Of a stretch of DNA of 64,000 nt, positions 1 to 7,947 are shown one piece after another. This stretch comes from JAJDFU01 sp964640855 (GTDB lineage: Bacteria > Bacteroidota > Bacteroidia > Chitinophagales > Saprospiraceae). The notes below the pieces were generated by a model. That model saw nothing but the letters and a program-made list of their open reading frames with translations. It was not told the DNA's origin and made no database searches. How positions within the stretch are numbered: position 1 is the first letter of the stretch; each line of letters begins with the position of its first letter. The position numbers were made by a program, and so were the translations under genes. Location: the NCBI GenBank assembly GCA_964640855.1, contig CAZXIX010000005.1, forward strand, positions 1 to 64,000. The letters run 5' to 3'.

Positions 1-32
1 CGGTCTCTGTCAAACATGGTTTTCGGGTTTTG

Positions 33-725
33 CTAGACCATTAGATTAGAACTGACTGCATCGCTGGATTCGATAAGCCCGTCGCGCAGGCGGATGATCC
101 GCTGGGTCAAGGCGGAGATCTCATTCTCGTGGGTGACGACCACGACGGTCATGCCGTCGCGGTTGACTTTCTGGAAGATCTTCATGACCTCTTCGGAGGT
201 GCGGCTGTCCAACGCTCCGGTCGGCTCGTCTGCCAGGATTACCTTGGGATCGGTGATCAGCGCCCGGGCTATGGCGACCCGCTGCTGCTGTCCGCCGGAG
301 AGCTGATTGGGATAATGGGTGGCCCACTCCTTCAACCCCACCCGTTCGAGATAGTCCAGGGCCTTGGCTTGCCTTTCCATCCGCTCGATCTTCTGATAAT
401 AGAGCGGCAGGGCTACATTTTCCAGGGCTGTCTTAAAGGGAAGGAGGTTGAAGGATTGGAAAACAAAGCCGATCAGCCGGTTCCGTAATTTAGCGGCCTC
501 CGTTTCGCTGATCTTCTTGATGAGCTTGCCGTCCAGCCGGTACTCTCCGGAATCGTATTCGTCGAGTATGCCCAGGAGGTTAAGTAAAGTGGACTTGCCC
601 GAACCGGAGGGTCCCATGATGGAGACAAACTCCCCGGCCTCAATGTCGAGGTCGATGCCTTTCAGTACTTCCAGTTGGGTGAATTCTGTACGGTAAGCCT
701 TTCGTATGGATCGAAGTTGAATCAT
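33..725 (-). CDS. ABC transporter ATP-binding protein (MacB/LolD type)
   Basis: A 230-residue ATPase subunit that would power an inner-membrane permease of the MacB/LolD/FtsE class (export or lipoprotein release). Visible motifs in order are Walker A GPSGSGKST near residue 39, Q-loop FVFQSFNLLPF, ABC signature LSGGQQQRVAIARAL near 143, Walker B VILADEPTGALD and H-loop VVVVTHE near 200. The pattern GALD after Walker B and the length are typical of this class. The permease partner is not in the window; it may lie beyond the left edge, downstream on this strand. The substrate cannot be read from the ATPase alone. Confidence 0.93.
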   Translation of the reverse strand: MIQLRSIRKAYRTEFTQLEVLKGIDLDIEAGEFVSIMGPSGSGKSTLLNLLGILDEYDSGEYRLDGKLIKKISETEAAKLRNRLIGFVFQSFNLLPFKTALENVALPLYYQKIERMERQAKALDYLERVGLKEWATHYPNQLSGGQQQRVAIARALITDPKVILADEPTGALDSRTSEEVMKIFQKVNRDGMTVVVVTHENEISALTQRIIRLRDGLIESSDAVSSNLMV

Positions 726-1044
726 CAGGTCGGGTTTTCGGGGCTCATTTAGATTATTTAATTTCAGGGAAAATTGGGTGCCGATGAAGGCTCGCTTCCC
801 CTTTTTCGATCAAGTCAGATCAGGCCGGGCTTAACCTGCCCATTCTATAGATGGGAGAATAGGCCCGCATCCCCTATTCCCGTCGTTTAATCCTCGAAAT
901 ACCCGGCCAATGGAGTGGGAGGAAGAGATGTCGATCGAAAATGTATTGGGAACGGGATTAATTTGTTTTTTCCGCTTGAAAAGTTTGTCTAAACTGTACC
1001 TTCGGACCGCCAAAAGCGCGTTACTTGATTGAATCAGACTTCCC
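726..1044. other. Intergenic region between divergent genes
   Basis: About 320 bases between the leftward ABC ATPase gene and the rightward lipoprotein gene, so it should hold both promoters. No convincing TAnnTTTG box was found for either side. A 71-codon open frame on the minus strand (831-1046) has no recognisable features and was not called. Confidence 0.5.
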
Positions 1045-1422
1045 ATGAAACAGTTGTTCCTATTGGCAGAAGTGGTAATCTTTTCTTCCTTGTTCTCGTG
1101 TCAGCCCAAAACGGAGCCCGAAAACACCTACTGGGAAAAAGTTGACTTTTCCCTTGACCAACTCGATGAGGAGGGCCTGGTGGGGCCGATTGATGGAAAA
1201 CGGGCTCTCACCTACGAATTCTGCATACCCCCTGAAAAGGCGAGTGAGATATCGCGGATCGATGGTACGGCGCAGTTCCTTCGGACCCGGGGGCGTATCG
1301 GCTGTACTCCGGATCAGGTCCTTTGCCTGGGACACACCCATCAACCGGAATTTCGACAAGTCCTTCGTCGACTGGCTTCTCTGGATTACGTGGTCGAAAT
1401 CCGGGAAGTACATTTTGAGTAA
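1045..1422 (+). CDS. Small predicted lipoprotein of unknown function
   Basis: A 125-residue protein. The N-terminus has a short hydrophobic segment ending in a lipobox-like SLFSC with Cys at about residue 19, which suggests lipid anchoring, followed by an acidic and polar mature part. The C-terminal half contains two Cys (in IGCTPDQVLCLG) and ends VVEIREVHFE. No family was recognised. It stands alone between divergent and convergent neighbours. Antisense frames overlap it, but only this frame has an export signal, which is why it was preferred. Confidence 0.6.
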   Translation: MKQLFLLAEVVIFSSLFSCQPKTEPENTYWEKVDFSLDQLDEEGLVGPIDGKRALTYEFCIPPEKASEISRIDGTAQFLRTRGRIGCTPDQVLCLGHTHQPEFRQVLRRLASLDYVVEIREVHFE

Positions 1423-1434
1423 ACCAAAACGGTC

Positions 1435-2424
1435 CTAACCCTGACCGGACCGATGCTCCTTCAGCGTTTTCGATAGGGTCTTGAAAAAAGGCTTGAGATC
1501 ATCGAGGATGTAATTCCGATTCTCGCGGCTTAGCAATTCCAGTCCTTCTATCAGGGCGATTATTTCTTCCTGCCGATCGAGAAACTTCTGCGCGGCATCC
1601 AGCAAGGGCGGATCGATGGCCGGGAATTCAACCTCTTTTTGCTGGGCATAGGGGGCATTCACCCATCGGCTGAAATCGAAATCATAGGGCACCGCTACCA
1701 CCTTTTCGGATTCATCTTCTGATCTCAGGATCTCGATGTTGCGGTTTAGGTTGAAAGACCAGTCGTGATTGCCGATCATATATTGGAAAAGACTAAGCGT
1801 AGCCCGGTTGTCGTCCCGGAAGGTGTGGGCCTGCATCCCGTAACAATCCTTGCATTCCTTGCGATGGAAACGTTCGGCCATTTCATCCTCATCTTCCAGC
1901 AGGATCCCATAGCGTACGTCGTATTTGGAGAGGGAATCGGCATCGATGTAGTAGATCTTGACCAGTTGTGCCCGGAAACTCTCGGGGCTCAACTTTTCGT
2001 ACATTTTGTAGATCAGATACTCCTTGAAGACGAGCTGGTCGTCATGGGCATCCCCCAAACAGTGGCTGACGAGTTTGAAGTCGTTGTGTTCTCCCAATCC
2101 CATTTCCTTCATCTTCTTCTTCGGAAATTTGAACTTGAGAGGAGGAAAGTCGCAGACCCGCCGGCGATAGTTGCCTCTGGGCCGGATCTCAATGACCCAT
2201 TCCTGCTTGTTTCCCTGGTTATCTACAAACTGGATCCGGCCCGGCTGCCAGATTTCGGTATTCTTATTGGCCAGCAACGTCTGGATATCGGTGCTGAGAG
2301 AGACTTGAAGAACCTCTTCCTCGGATACCATAAGATCGAACAGGCTATTCGCAGAAAGGAAAAGCGGAAGGGTGAGAAAAAGAAGCAAACTGGTAAGTCG
2401 GGGAATCGTATTTCGATCAGGCAT
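1435..2424 (-). CDS. Secreted CotH-kinase-like protein, paralog 1
   Basis: A 329-residue protein with a signal peptide (hydrophobic stretch ending near SLFLSANS). The body reads like the CotH atypical-kinase fold: RPRGNYRRR near residue 82, KLVSHC near 117, the YGILLED strand, QYMIGNHDWSFNLNRN with a candidate catalytic Asp, then VPYDFDFS with a candidate metal-binding Asp. In CotH proteins these correspond to the N-D-x-x-x-N and PWDFD-type motifs. This assignment is inferred from motif order, not from a search. It is a tandem paralog of the next gene upstream on this strand. Both share Cys positions, including ECKDC-x-GM and CD-x-PPLK, that I do not recall from canonical CotH. Substrate unknown. 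Confidence 0.6.
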   Translation of the reverse strand: MPDRNTIPRLTSLLLFLTLPLFLSANSLFDLMVSEEEVLQVSLSTDIQTLLANKNTEIWQPGRIQFVDNQGNKQEWVIEIRPRGNYRRRVCDFPPLKFKFPKKKMKEMGLGEHNDFKLVSHCLGDAHDDQLVFKEYLIYKMYEKLSPESFRAQLVKIYYIDADSLSKYDVRYGILLEDEDEMAERFHRKECKDCYGMQAHTFRDDNRATLSLFQYMIGNHDWSFNLNRNIEILRSEDESEKVVAVPYDFDFSRWVNAPYAQQKEVEFPAIDPPLLDAAQKFLDRQEEIIALIEGLELLSRENRNYILDDLKPFFKTLSKTLKEHRSGQG

Positions 2425-2531
2425 TGAGTCGAACTATTTAATTTACAAAGACAAGGCCATCATCCAGAAGTTGCAAATCAGGTTCTTAGCGGCACATGAA
2501 ACCCATTGAATCCGGCCCATTCTGTACTCTC

Positions 2532-3590
2532 TCAAAAACGGGTTTCCAAAGGCGGAGCCTCGGCAATGATTTTTTCAAGGTCCCCTTTTTCCAGCTCCCG
2601 GTAGAAGCTTTTGATGTATTTCAGCATGTCTTTCCTGGTGGCATCCGAGAGGCCTTCCGTGTTTTCAATAATCTGCTCGATGGCTTCCCGCTTTTCCAGA
2701 AACAAAGCAAAAACCCTTTCACAATCCTCGGCTTCCTCAGGCGATCCCAGATAGATCCGATCCTCCAGCCTGGATTGGCCCAGCTGCTTCCGCGGTAGGG
2801 CATAGGAGGGGCTTACCAAAGCTGAAAAATCGAAATCGTAAGGGACCGGGATGAGTTCGGTATTCCCTTCGGCGGGGCCAATGACTTTCATATTTTTGGC
2901 CAGGTGTCCTGACCAGTCGGTGTTGCCGATCATATATTGGAACACAGCTACGCGCAGCAGATCTTCTCCTTCATAATTATCGCGGGTCATTCCCATGCAA
3001 TCCTTACACTCCTCCATATCCAGGCGTTTGCGAAGCTGGTCGATGCTTTCGATCAGAATTCCGATGTTTTCGATGGATCGGCTGGAGCGGACGTCTTTGT
3101 AGGTCACATTGACCAACTGGGTTCGGAAGGCCACATCGGTGAGTTGCTCGTACATCTGGTATACGACCCACTCCCGCAAGATGTTTTCCCGGGCCTCTTC
3201 CGCTTCGAGGCAATGGGTGACCAATTTTATGTCGTCGTACTTGTATAATCCCCTGTCTTTGAGCTCTGATTTGACGAAGTTCAATTTCAGCGGTGGGACG
3301 TCGCATTTTCTCCGGCGAAAGGCTCCTCGAAGTTCCAGTTTGAGTTCCCAGATTTCCTGATCTCCATCCTGGGTTTCAAAAGAAATTTTGGCAGGGAGTT
3401 CGGTTACTTCCGCATTGAGCAGGCTGTCCATATCGAAAAGCACGAGCAAGTTCCCCTTGCTGTCGTCAGAGCGGTAGAAAAGGTCGAAAATACTCTGCTT
3501 TTCCGATTCCGGATCGGTATGTTGAGCCACGGAAAAAAGCGGGAGGAAGAAGAAGAAAATCAGGAGAATAGAGAGGGAAGATAAGCGCAT
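2532..3590 (-). CDS. Secreted CotH-kinase-like protein, paralog 2
   Basis: A 352-residue protein with a clear signal peptide (hydrophobic run then SVAQHTD). It aligns by eye over its whole length with its neighbour at 1435-2424: LRGAFRRRKCDVPPLKLNF, IKLVTHCLEAEEARENI, QYMIGNTDWSGHLAKNMKV and VPYDFDFSALVSPSYA. The CotH-like catalytic motifs (TDWS, YDFDFS) and the CKDCMGM cysteine pair are kept. The pair probably arose by an old tandem duplication, since identity is moderate and spread out. The 107-base gap to the next gene on the strand suggests possible co-transcription. Kinase activity is an inference. Confidence 0.6.
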   Translation of the reverse strand: MRLSSLSILLIFFFFLPLFSVAQHTDPESEKQSIFDLFYRSDDSKGNLLVLFDMDSLLNAEVTELPAKISFETQDGDQEIWELKLELRGAFRRRKCDVPPLKLNFVKSELKDRGLYKYDDIKLVTHCLEAEEARENILREWVVYQMYEQLTDVAFRTQLVNVTYKDVRSSRSIENIGILIESIDQLRKRLDMEECKDCMGMTRDNYEGEDLLRVAVFQYMIGNTDWSGHLAKNMKVIGPAEGNTELIPVPYDFDFSALVSPSYALPRKQLGQSRLEDRIYLGSPEEAEDCERVFALFLEKREAIEQIIENTEGLSDATRKDMLKYIKSFYRELEKGDLEKIIAEAPPLETRF

Positions 3591-3842
3591 AAAAAGCCCG
3601 TTTTAGGTTCTCCAAGGTAAAAACTTATGTTATGAAATCCTTGTTGTTTTTCGGAATTATCCGCTTACAATCAAGGGTTTGTAAAAAGGATGTTAGGAGA
3701 AGCGCTCTATGCCGCCGGGGGATGCCTTTTTGCCCGGCAGAAAGAGGAATAAACCGTACCCGGATTCGATCCTGATTTTTTATCAAATTATTAACCAACC
3801 AACCGGAAGGGCTTTCGTTTCTTTAAGCAAAGCCACCAAACC

Positions 3843-4541
3843 ATGAATCATTTCCCAAGCCGAATTCAAGTGCCGATCCGAAATCTCCTTTTTCTTTTGA
3901 TGCTCTGTCCGCTATCCGTTTTCGGGCAGGATATGACCTCAACTCAGGATTCCGATCCCCGGGCGACCCGCATCCTGAACGACCTCCGGGCCAAATACGA
4001 AAGCTACCCGCTGCTGGAGGTGGAATTCGATTTCATCCTGGAACAGCCTGAATCGCCGAAAGAGATCCAGAAGGGCAATCTGGTCAGGCAAGACGACCGA
4101 TTCCAGGTGAATTTAGGAAATCAAACCATCCTTTCCGACGGAAAAGCCTACTATTTGATCCTCCACAACAACAAGGAAGTTCAGATCAATGATCTGCCGG
4201 AGCCCGGGGAGATGACCGTTCTTTCTCCCCAATCGCTTTTTTCCTTTTACGAAAGCGGTGAATTCGTGTATGCCTTGATCAACGAGCTGTCTGAAGGAGG
4301 CCGTGTCATCCAACAGATCGAATTCAAGCCCCTGGATTCGGCTTCGGAATACCACAAGATCCGTTTTGAGATCGACAAAGCCAAGAAACAGCCCGTACAG
4401 GTAATTGCCTTCTCGAGGGATGGGGGCCGCTACACCATCCGCTTTACCTCTTTGAAGCGGGGCGAGAAGAAAGATCCCGGATTTTTCGCATTTTCGGAAG
4501 ATAAGTATCCGGACTATTACGTGGAGGACCTGCGCCAATGA
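3843..4541 (+). CDS. LolA-like outer-membrane lipoprotein carrier
   Basis: A 232-residue exported protein: the signal peptide is hydrophobic (NLLFLLMLCPLSVFG then QD). The mature part begins with a helix (ATRILNDLRAKYESY), then the strand pattern EVEFDFILEQPE, KGNLVRQDDRFQVNLGNQTILSDGKAYYLI and later RYTIRFTSLKRGEK, as expected for the half-barrel LolA fold that chaperones lipoproteins across the periplasm. Length matches Bacteroidota LolA-like proteins. It is followed 52 bases later by the GH3-family gene, which has its own promoter-like box. No LolB or LolCDE is nearby, so the lipoprotein role rests on fold similarity only. Confidence 0.75.
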   Translation: MNHFPSRIQVPIRNLLFLLMLCPLSVFGQDMTSTQDSDPRATRILNDLRAKYESYPLLEVEFDFILEQPESPKEIQKGNLVRQDDRFQVNLGNQTILSDGKAYYLILHNNKEVQINDLPEPGEMTVLSPQSLFSFYESGEFVYALINELSEGGRVIQQIEFKPLDSASEYHKIRFEIDKAKKQPVQVIAFSRDGGRYTIRFTSLKRGEKKDPGFFAFSEDKYPDYYVEDLRQ

Positions 4542-4561
4542 GGCCCCACCCGGGATTGTTC

Positions 4562-4569
4562 TACCTTTG
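4562..4569 (+). promoter_or_regulatory. Bacteroidota -7 promoter box (TACCTTTG) for the GH3-family gene
   Basis: TACCTTTG matches the TAnnTTTG consensus and lies 24 bases before the ATG at 4594, leaving room for a short leader. No clear -33 TTG at standard spacing was found, so this is a partial match. Confidence 0.45.
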
Positions 4570-4593
4570 CACCCACATCAATAGCTGATAGGT

Positions 4594-6096
4594 ATGGCCT
4601 GGAAGTCAAGCTTGCTGAAACCGTTGGCCTGGTGGGTGGCGAAATCCATCGATAAATGGGCCCAACAGGCCGAGCTTTCTCAGGAAAAGATACGGGCACA
4701 GTTGCTCAAGGTGGGAGAGCAAACGGCATTCGGCCGGGATCACGGCCTGTCGGCCGGGATGACCTACGAGGATTTCAAAAAACAAATTCCGATCCGGGAT
4801 TACGAGGGTTTAAAACCTTACGTAGAACGCATCCGGCAGGGGGAGGCTGACGTACTCTGGAAAGGCCGCCCGGCGTATTTTGCCAAAACTTCGGGCACCA
4901 CCTCCGGCGTAAAGTATATTCCGCTGACCCGGGACAGCCTCCCCAATCATTTCGGGACCGCTCGCAATGCGCTGTTCAATTTTTATGCCCGTTCGGGCAA
5001 GGGCTCCTGGCTGGATGGAAAAATGATCTTCCTTTCGGGCAGCCCCGAAATGGAAGACGTCAATGGCATACCGACCGGCCGGCTTTCGGGTATTGTCAAT
5101 CATCAGGTCCCCTCCTGGCTGCAAACCCATCAGATGCCGAGTTACCGGACCAACTGCATCGAGGAATGGGAAGACAAACTGGATGCCATCGTGGAGGAAA
5201 CCCTGGATCAGGACATGCGGCTGATCAGCGGGATCCCTCCCTGGGTGCAGATGTACTACGAGCGCCTGTTGGAGCGATCGGGCAAATCCACCGTAAAGGA
5301 GCTGTTCCCTCATTTCAGTATGTTCGTTTACGGGGGAGTCAACTTCGAACCCTATCGGAGCAAACTGGAAGCTCTGGTGGGCGAACGCATCGATAGCGTA
5401 GAGACCTACCCGGCTTCCGAGGGCTTCATAGCTTTCCAGGATCGGCCAGAGCATGCCGGGCTTTTGCTCAATTCCCATTCCGGCATCTTCTTTGAATTCG
5501 TGCCGGCGGGAGAGATCTTCAACGAGCATCCGACCCGGGTCGCTTTGCCCGATGTGGAGCCAGGGGTCAATTATGCCCTGGTCATTCACAACAATGCCGG
5601 GCTTTGGGGCTATAATCTCGGGGATACGGTAGAATTTGTCTCGCTGAACCCCCATCGTCTTCGGGTGACCGGCCGGATCAAGCATTTTATTTCGGCTTTC
5701 GGCGAACACGTGATCGGCAAGGAAGTGGAGGAAGCTATGCTGCGGGTTTCCACGGCCATGGAGACCCAGATCGTAGAGTTCACCGTAGCTCCCCAGGTAA
5801 ACCCGCCGGCCGGGGAGGCCCCTTTTCACGAGTGGTTTGTGGAATTTGGTAAACCGCCCGCCGATCTGGAATCCTTTGCCCGAAAATTGGATGCCGAGAT
5901 GGTGGAGCAGAATATTTATTACCGGGATTTGATCGAAGGGAAGATCCTGCAGCCCCTGAAAGTAAGGCCTATGCAAACAGACGCTTTTCGCGATTTCATG
6001 AAAAGCCAGGGTAAGTTGGGGGGGCAAAATAAAGTCCCTCGCCTGTCCAACGACCGCTCGCTGGCAGATTTTCTGGAAAATCGCATCCTGGTCTGA
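4594..6096 (+). CDS. GH3-family acyl-adenylating enzyme
   Basis: A 500-residue protein of the GH3 (auxin-responsive promoter) family, which adenylates carboxylic acids and joins them to amino acids in plants; bacterial members have uncertain substrates. Visible hallmarks are the ATP-binding loop FAKTSGTTSGVKYIPLT near residue 100, YASEG-like SVETYPASEGFIAFQ near 270, YALVIHNNAGLWGYNLGDTVEFV near 330 and GRIKHFISAFGEHVIGKEVEEA near 370. Length is close to other bacterial GH3 proteins. No signal peptide, so cytoplasmic. It stands alone, and no biosynthetic partner gene reveals the substrate. Confidence 0.88.
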   Translation: MAWKSSLLKPLAWWVAKSIDKWAQQAELSQEKIRAQLLKVGEQTAFGRDHGLSAGMTYEDFKKQIPIRDYEGLKPYVERIRQGEADVLWKGRPAYFAKTSGTTSGVKYIPLTRDSLPNHFGTARNALFNFYARSGKGSWLDGKMIFLSGSPEMEDVNGIPTGRLSGIVNHQVPSWLQTHQMPSYRTNCIEEWEDKLDAIVEETLDQDMRLISGIPPWVQMYYERLLERSGKSTVKELFPHFSMFVYGGVNFEPYRSKLEALVGERIDSVETYPASEGFIAFQDRPEHAGLLLNSHSGIFFEFVPAGEIFNEHPTRVALPDVEPGVNYALVIHNNAGLWGYNLGDTVEFVSLNPHRLRVTGRIKHFISAFGEHVIGKEVEEAMLRVSTAMETQIVEFTVAPQVNPPAGEAPFHEWFVEFGKPPADLESFARKLDAEMVEQNIYYRDLIEGKILQPLKVRPMQTDAFRDFMKSQGKLGGQNKVPRLSNDRSLADFLENRILV

Positions 6097-6145
6097 TCCG
6101 CATTTGCTGTTGAGCTTGGGAGCGTACTAATTGGAGGTCAGGGGA

Positions 6146-6177
6146 TTGTGAAAAGTTGAAAAAATTCTCTACCTTCT
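6146..6177 (+). promoter_or_regulatory. Candidate promoter for bTHX
   Basis: A TTG at 6146-6148, a 21-base spacer and TACCTTCT at 6170-6177 resemble the Bacteroidota -33/-7 pattern, with one mismatch in the -7 box. It lies 22 bases before the bTHX ATG. Confidence 0.4.
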
Positions 6178-6199
6178 TGGGATATCAAAAAATCCAATC

Positions 6200-6322
6200 A
6201 TGGGAAAAGGAGATAAACGATCCCGAAAAGGAAAGATTTGGCGCAAATCTCACGGGAAAACCCGGCCGAAGAAAAACAAGAAGAACAAGGAACAACCGAA
6301 GCCTTCAGAGGAAAAATCCTGA
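6200..6322 (+). CDS. 30S ribosomal protein bTHX
   Basis: A 40-residue, extremely basic peptide that starts MGKGDKRSRKGKIWRKSHGK and continues with the RPKK motif, the pattern of the Bacteroidota small-subunit protein bTHX (Thx), which sits in the head of the 30S subunit and stabilises 16S rRNA. Family members are short, begin MGKGDKKT-K-GKI and carry R-P-x-K-K near residue 23, as here. The acidic tail (SEEKS) extends it by about ten residues. It is too short for routine gene finders and overlaps longer spurious frames. A promoter-like element lies just upstream. Confidence 0.85.
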   Translation: MGKGDKRSRKGKIWRKSHGKTRPKKNKKNKEQPKPSEEKS

Positions 6323-6494
6323 GTCCGGCCTTCTTTCCGATCTTCCGGTGGGGTCTCGTTTTTTATCTGTCTGCCGATGGGAGGTGTATCCCGGGGAAAT
6401 GGGGCTGCTTTTTTCTGCTGCCAGACCATTACCTTTATCTTTTGCTTACCTTTTATAGGCAAAATCCCTATTTTCCCCAAAGAACACCTATTAG

Positions 6495-7943
6495 ATGGAA
6501 GTTTTGCACATCAGTGCGGAATGTTATCCTGCGGCCAAGGCCGGCGGGCTGGCAGATGTGGTAGGCACGCTCCCCAAATATCTGACGGCTTCCGGATTGA
6601 GATCGGCAGTGATCATGCCGAAGTACCACACCCCCTGGATCCTGCAGCAAGAACTGGAATTCGACCATGCCGGGGTCATTCACCTGGGGAAGCTCACCAT
6701 CCCTTTCGCCATTGAAAAAGTGGTGGGCGATCCTTTGGGATTCCCGCTTTATCTGGCCAACATTCCGGGAAAATTCGACCGGCTGGGCATCTATGCCGAC
6801 CCGGGCGGTTGGTATTATCCGGACGATGTCGAGCGATTCCTGAGTTTTCAGCAGGCTGCGCTGAATTGGGTTCTGAGCCTGAAAAAAAGGCCCAAGCTGC
6901 TGCATTGCCACGATCACCACACGGGGTTGATCCCTTTTATGGTTCAATTTGCAAAGGATTTTGATTTGCTTAAGAATACCCCAACCGTTTTCACCATACA
7001 TAATGCCGAGTACGATGGTGCTTTCGGTTGGGAACGAGAAAATCTGTTGCCGGCTTTTGTAGAGCAAGCCCGCGGCATACTCGACTGGAACCAGCGGATC
7101 AACCCGCTGACCACCGGCATCAAAACGGCTTGGCGGATCACAACGGTTTCTCCCAACTACATGGAGGAACTCAAACAGGATACCGGTGGACTGGGTTGGT
7201 TGCTGCAGCACGAGTCGGATAAAACCAGCGGTATTCTGAACGGCATTGATGTGGAGGTTTGGGATCCCGCTACCGACCCCTTCCTGACCTATCGCCTGGA
7301 AGAGGATATAACCGACTTTAAAGCCGCCAGCAAAGGGGTGCTTTACCAACGGTTTAACCTGCAACGGGAGTTGCCGATCCTGACTTTTATCGGCAGGCTG
7401 GTCCGGGAGAAAGGAGGCGATCTGTTGCCCGACCTTTTCAGCCGGTTGTTACACGCCGGCCTGCCTATGAATTACCTGGTCCTGGGTACCGGTGAGCCCC
7501 AACTGCACGAAGCCTTTCAGAGCCTGGCCTATCACCATCCCGGCTATTTCGATTGTGCGTTGGAATACAACGAAGGCTTAGCCCATCAGCTTTATGCGGG
7601 CTCGGACTTTTTGATCATGCCTTCCCGGGTCGAGCCTTGCGGTCTCAATCAGATGTACGCCATGCGGTATGGCACCATCCCCGTTGTACGCTCCGTAGGC
7701 GGGCTGAAGGATTCGGTGCCTGATCTGGATGAGGAACCGGAAGAGGGGCTGGGCATTCGATTCGATGAATTTTCGCTGGAATCCGGGGAAATCGCTCTTC
7801 AAAGGGCATCCGCCCTTTTTCAGGACAAAGACCGGCTGCGATCGGTCCGGGAGCGGGTGATGCAGGCGGACTATTCCTGGGAACGCTCGGCCAGCGCCTA
7901 TGCGCAACTGTACAATGATTTATTTGAACTTATAAAACTGTGA
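6495..7943 (+). CDS. glgA: Glycogen synthase
   Basis: A 482-residue GT5-family glycogen synthase, which transfers glucose from ADP-glucose to the growing alpha-1,4-glucan. The N-terminus has the KxGGL nucleotide-sugar loop (AECYPAAKAGGLADVVG, residues 8-24). The C-terminal Rossmann half has FIGRLVREKGGDLL near 300 and MPSRVEPCGLNQMYAMRYGTIPVVRSVGGLKDSV near 375, with the catalytic E-x-x-GL pattern. Full length. It is followed 4 bases later by glgC, so the two are almost certainly co-transcribed. TACCTTTA- and TATCTTTT-like boxes lie 50-70 bases upstream, but none is an exact match. Confidence 0.96.
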   Translation: MEVLHISAECYPAAKAGGLADVVGTLPKYLTASGLRSAVIMPKYHTPWILQQELEFDHAGVIHLGKLTIPFAIEKVVGDPLGFPLYLANIPGKFDRLGIYADPGGWYYPDDVERFLSFQQAALNWVLSLKKRPKLLHCHDHHTGLIPFMVQFAKDFDLLKNTPTVFTIHNAEYDGAFGWERENLLPAFVEQARGILDWNQRINPLTTGIKTAWRITTVSPNYMEELKQDTGGLGWLLQHESDKTSGILNGIDVEVWDPATDPFLTYRLEEDITDFKAASKGVLYQRFNLQRELPILTFIGRLVREKGGDLLPDLFSRLLHAGLPMNYLVLGTGEPQLHEAFQSLAYHHPGYFDCALEYNEGLAHQLYAGSDFLIMPSRVEPCGLNQMYAMRYGTIPVVRSVGGLKDSVPDLDEEPEEGLGIRFDEFSLESGEIALQRASALFQDKDRLRSVRERVMQADYSWERSASAYAQLYNDLFELIKL

Positions 7944-7947
7944 TGAC

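Noticed and set aside
831..1046. 71-codon minus-strand frame in the first intergenic region
   Set aside because: No motif or signal, and it covers the place where two divergent promoters are needed.
4810..6027. Long antisense open frame over the GH3-family gene
   Set aside because: Its translation has no recognisable motif and it lies wholly opposite a clear GH3 protein; GC-rich third positions create such frames.
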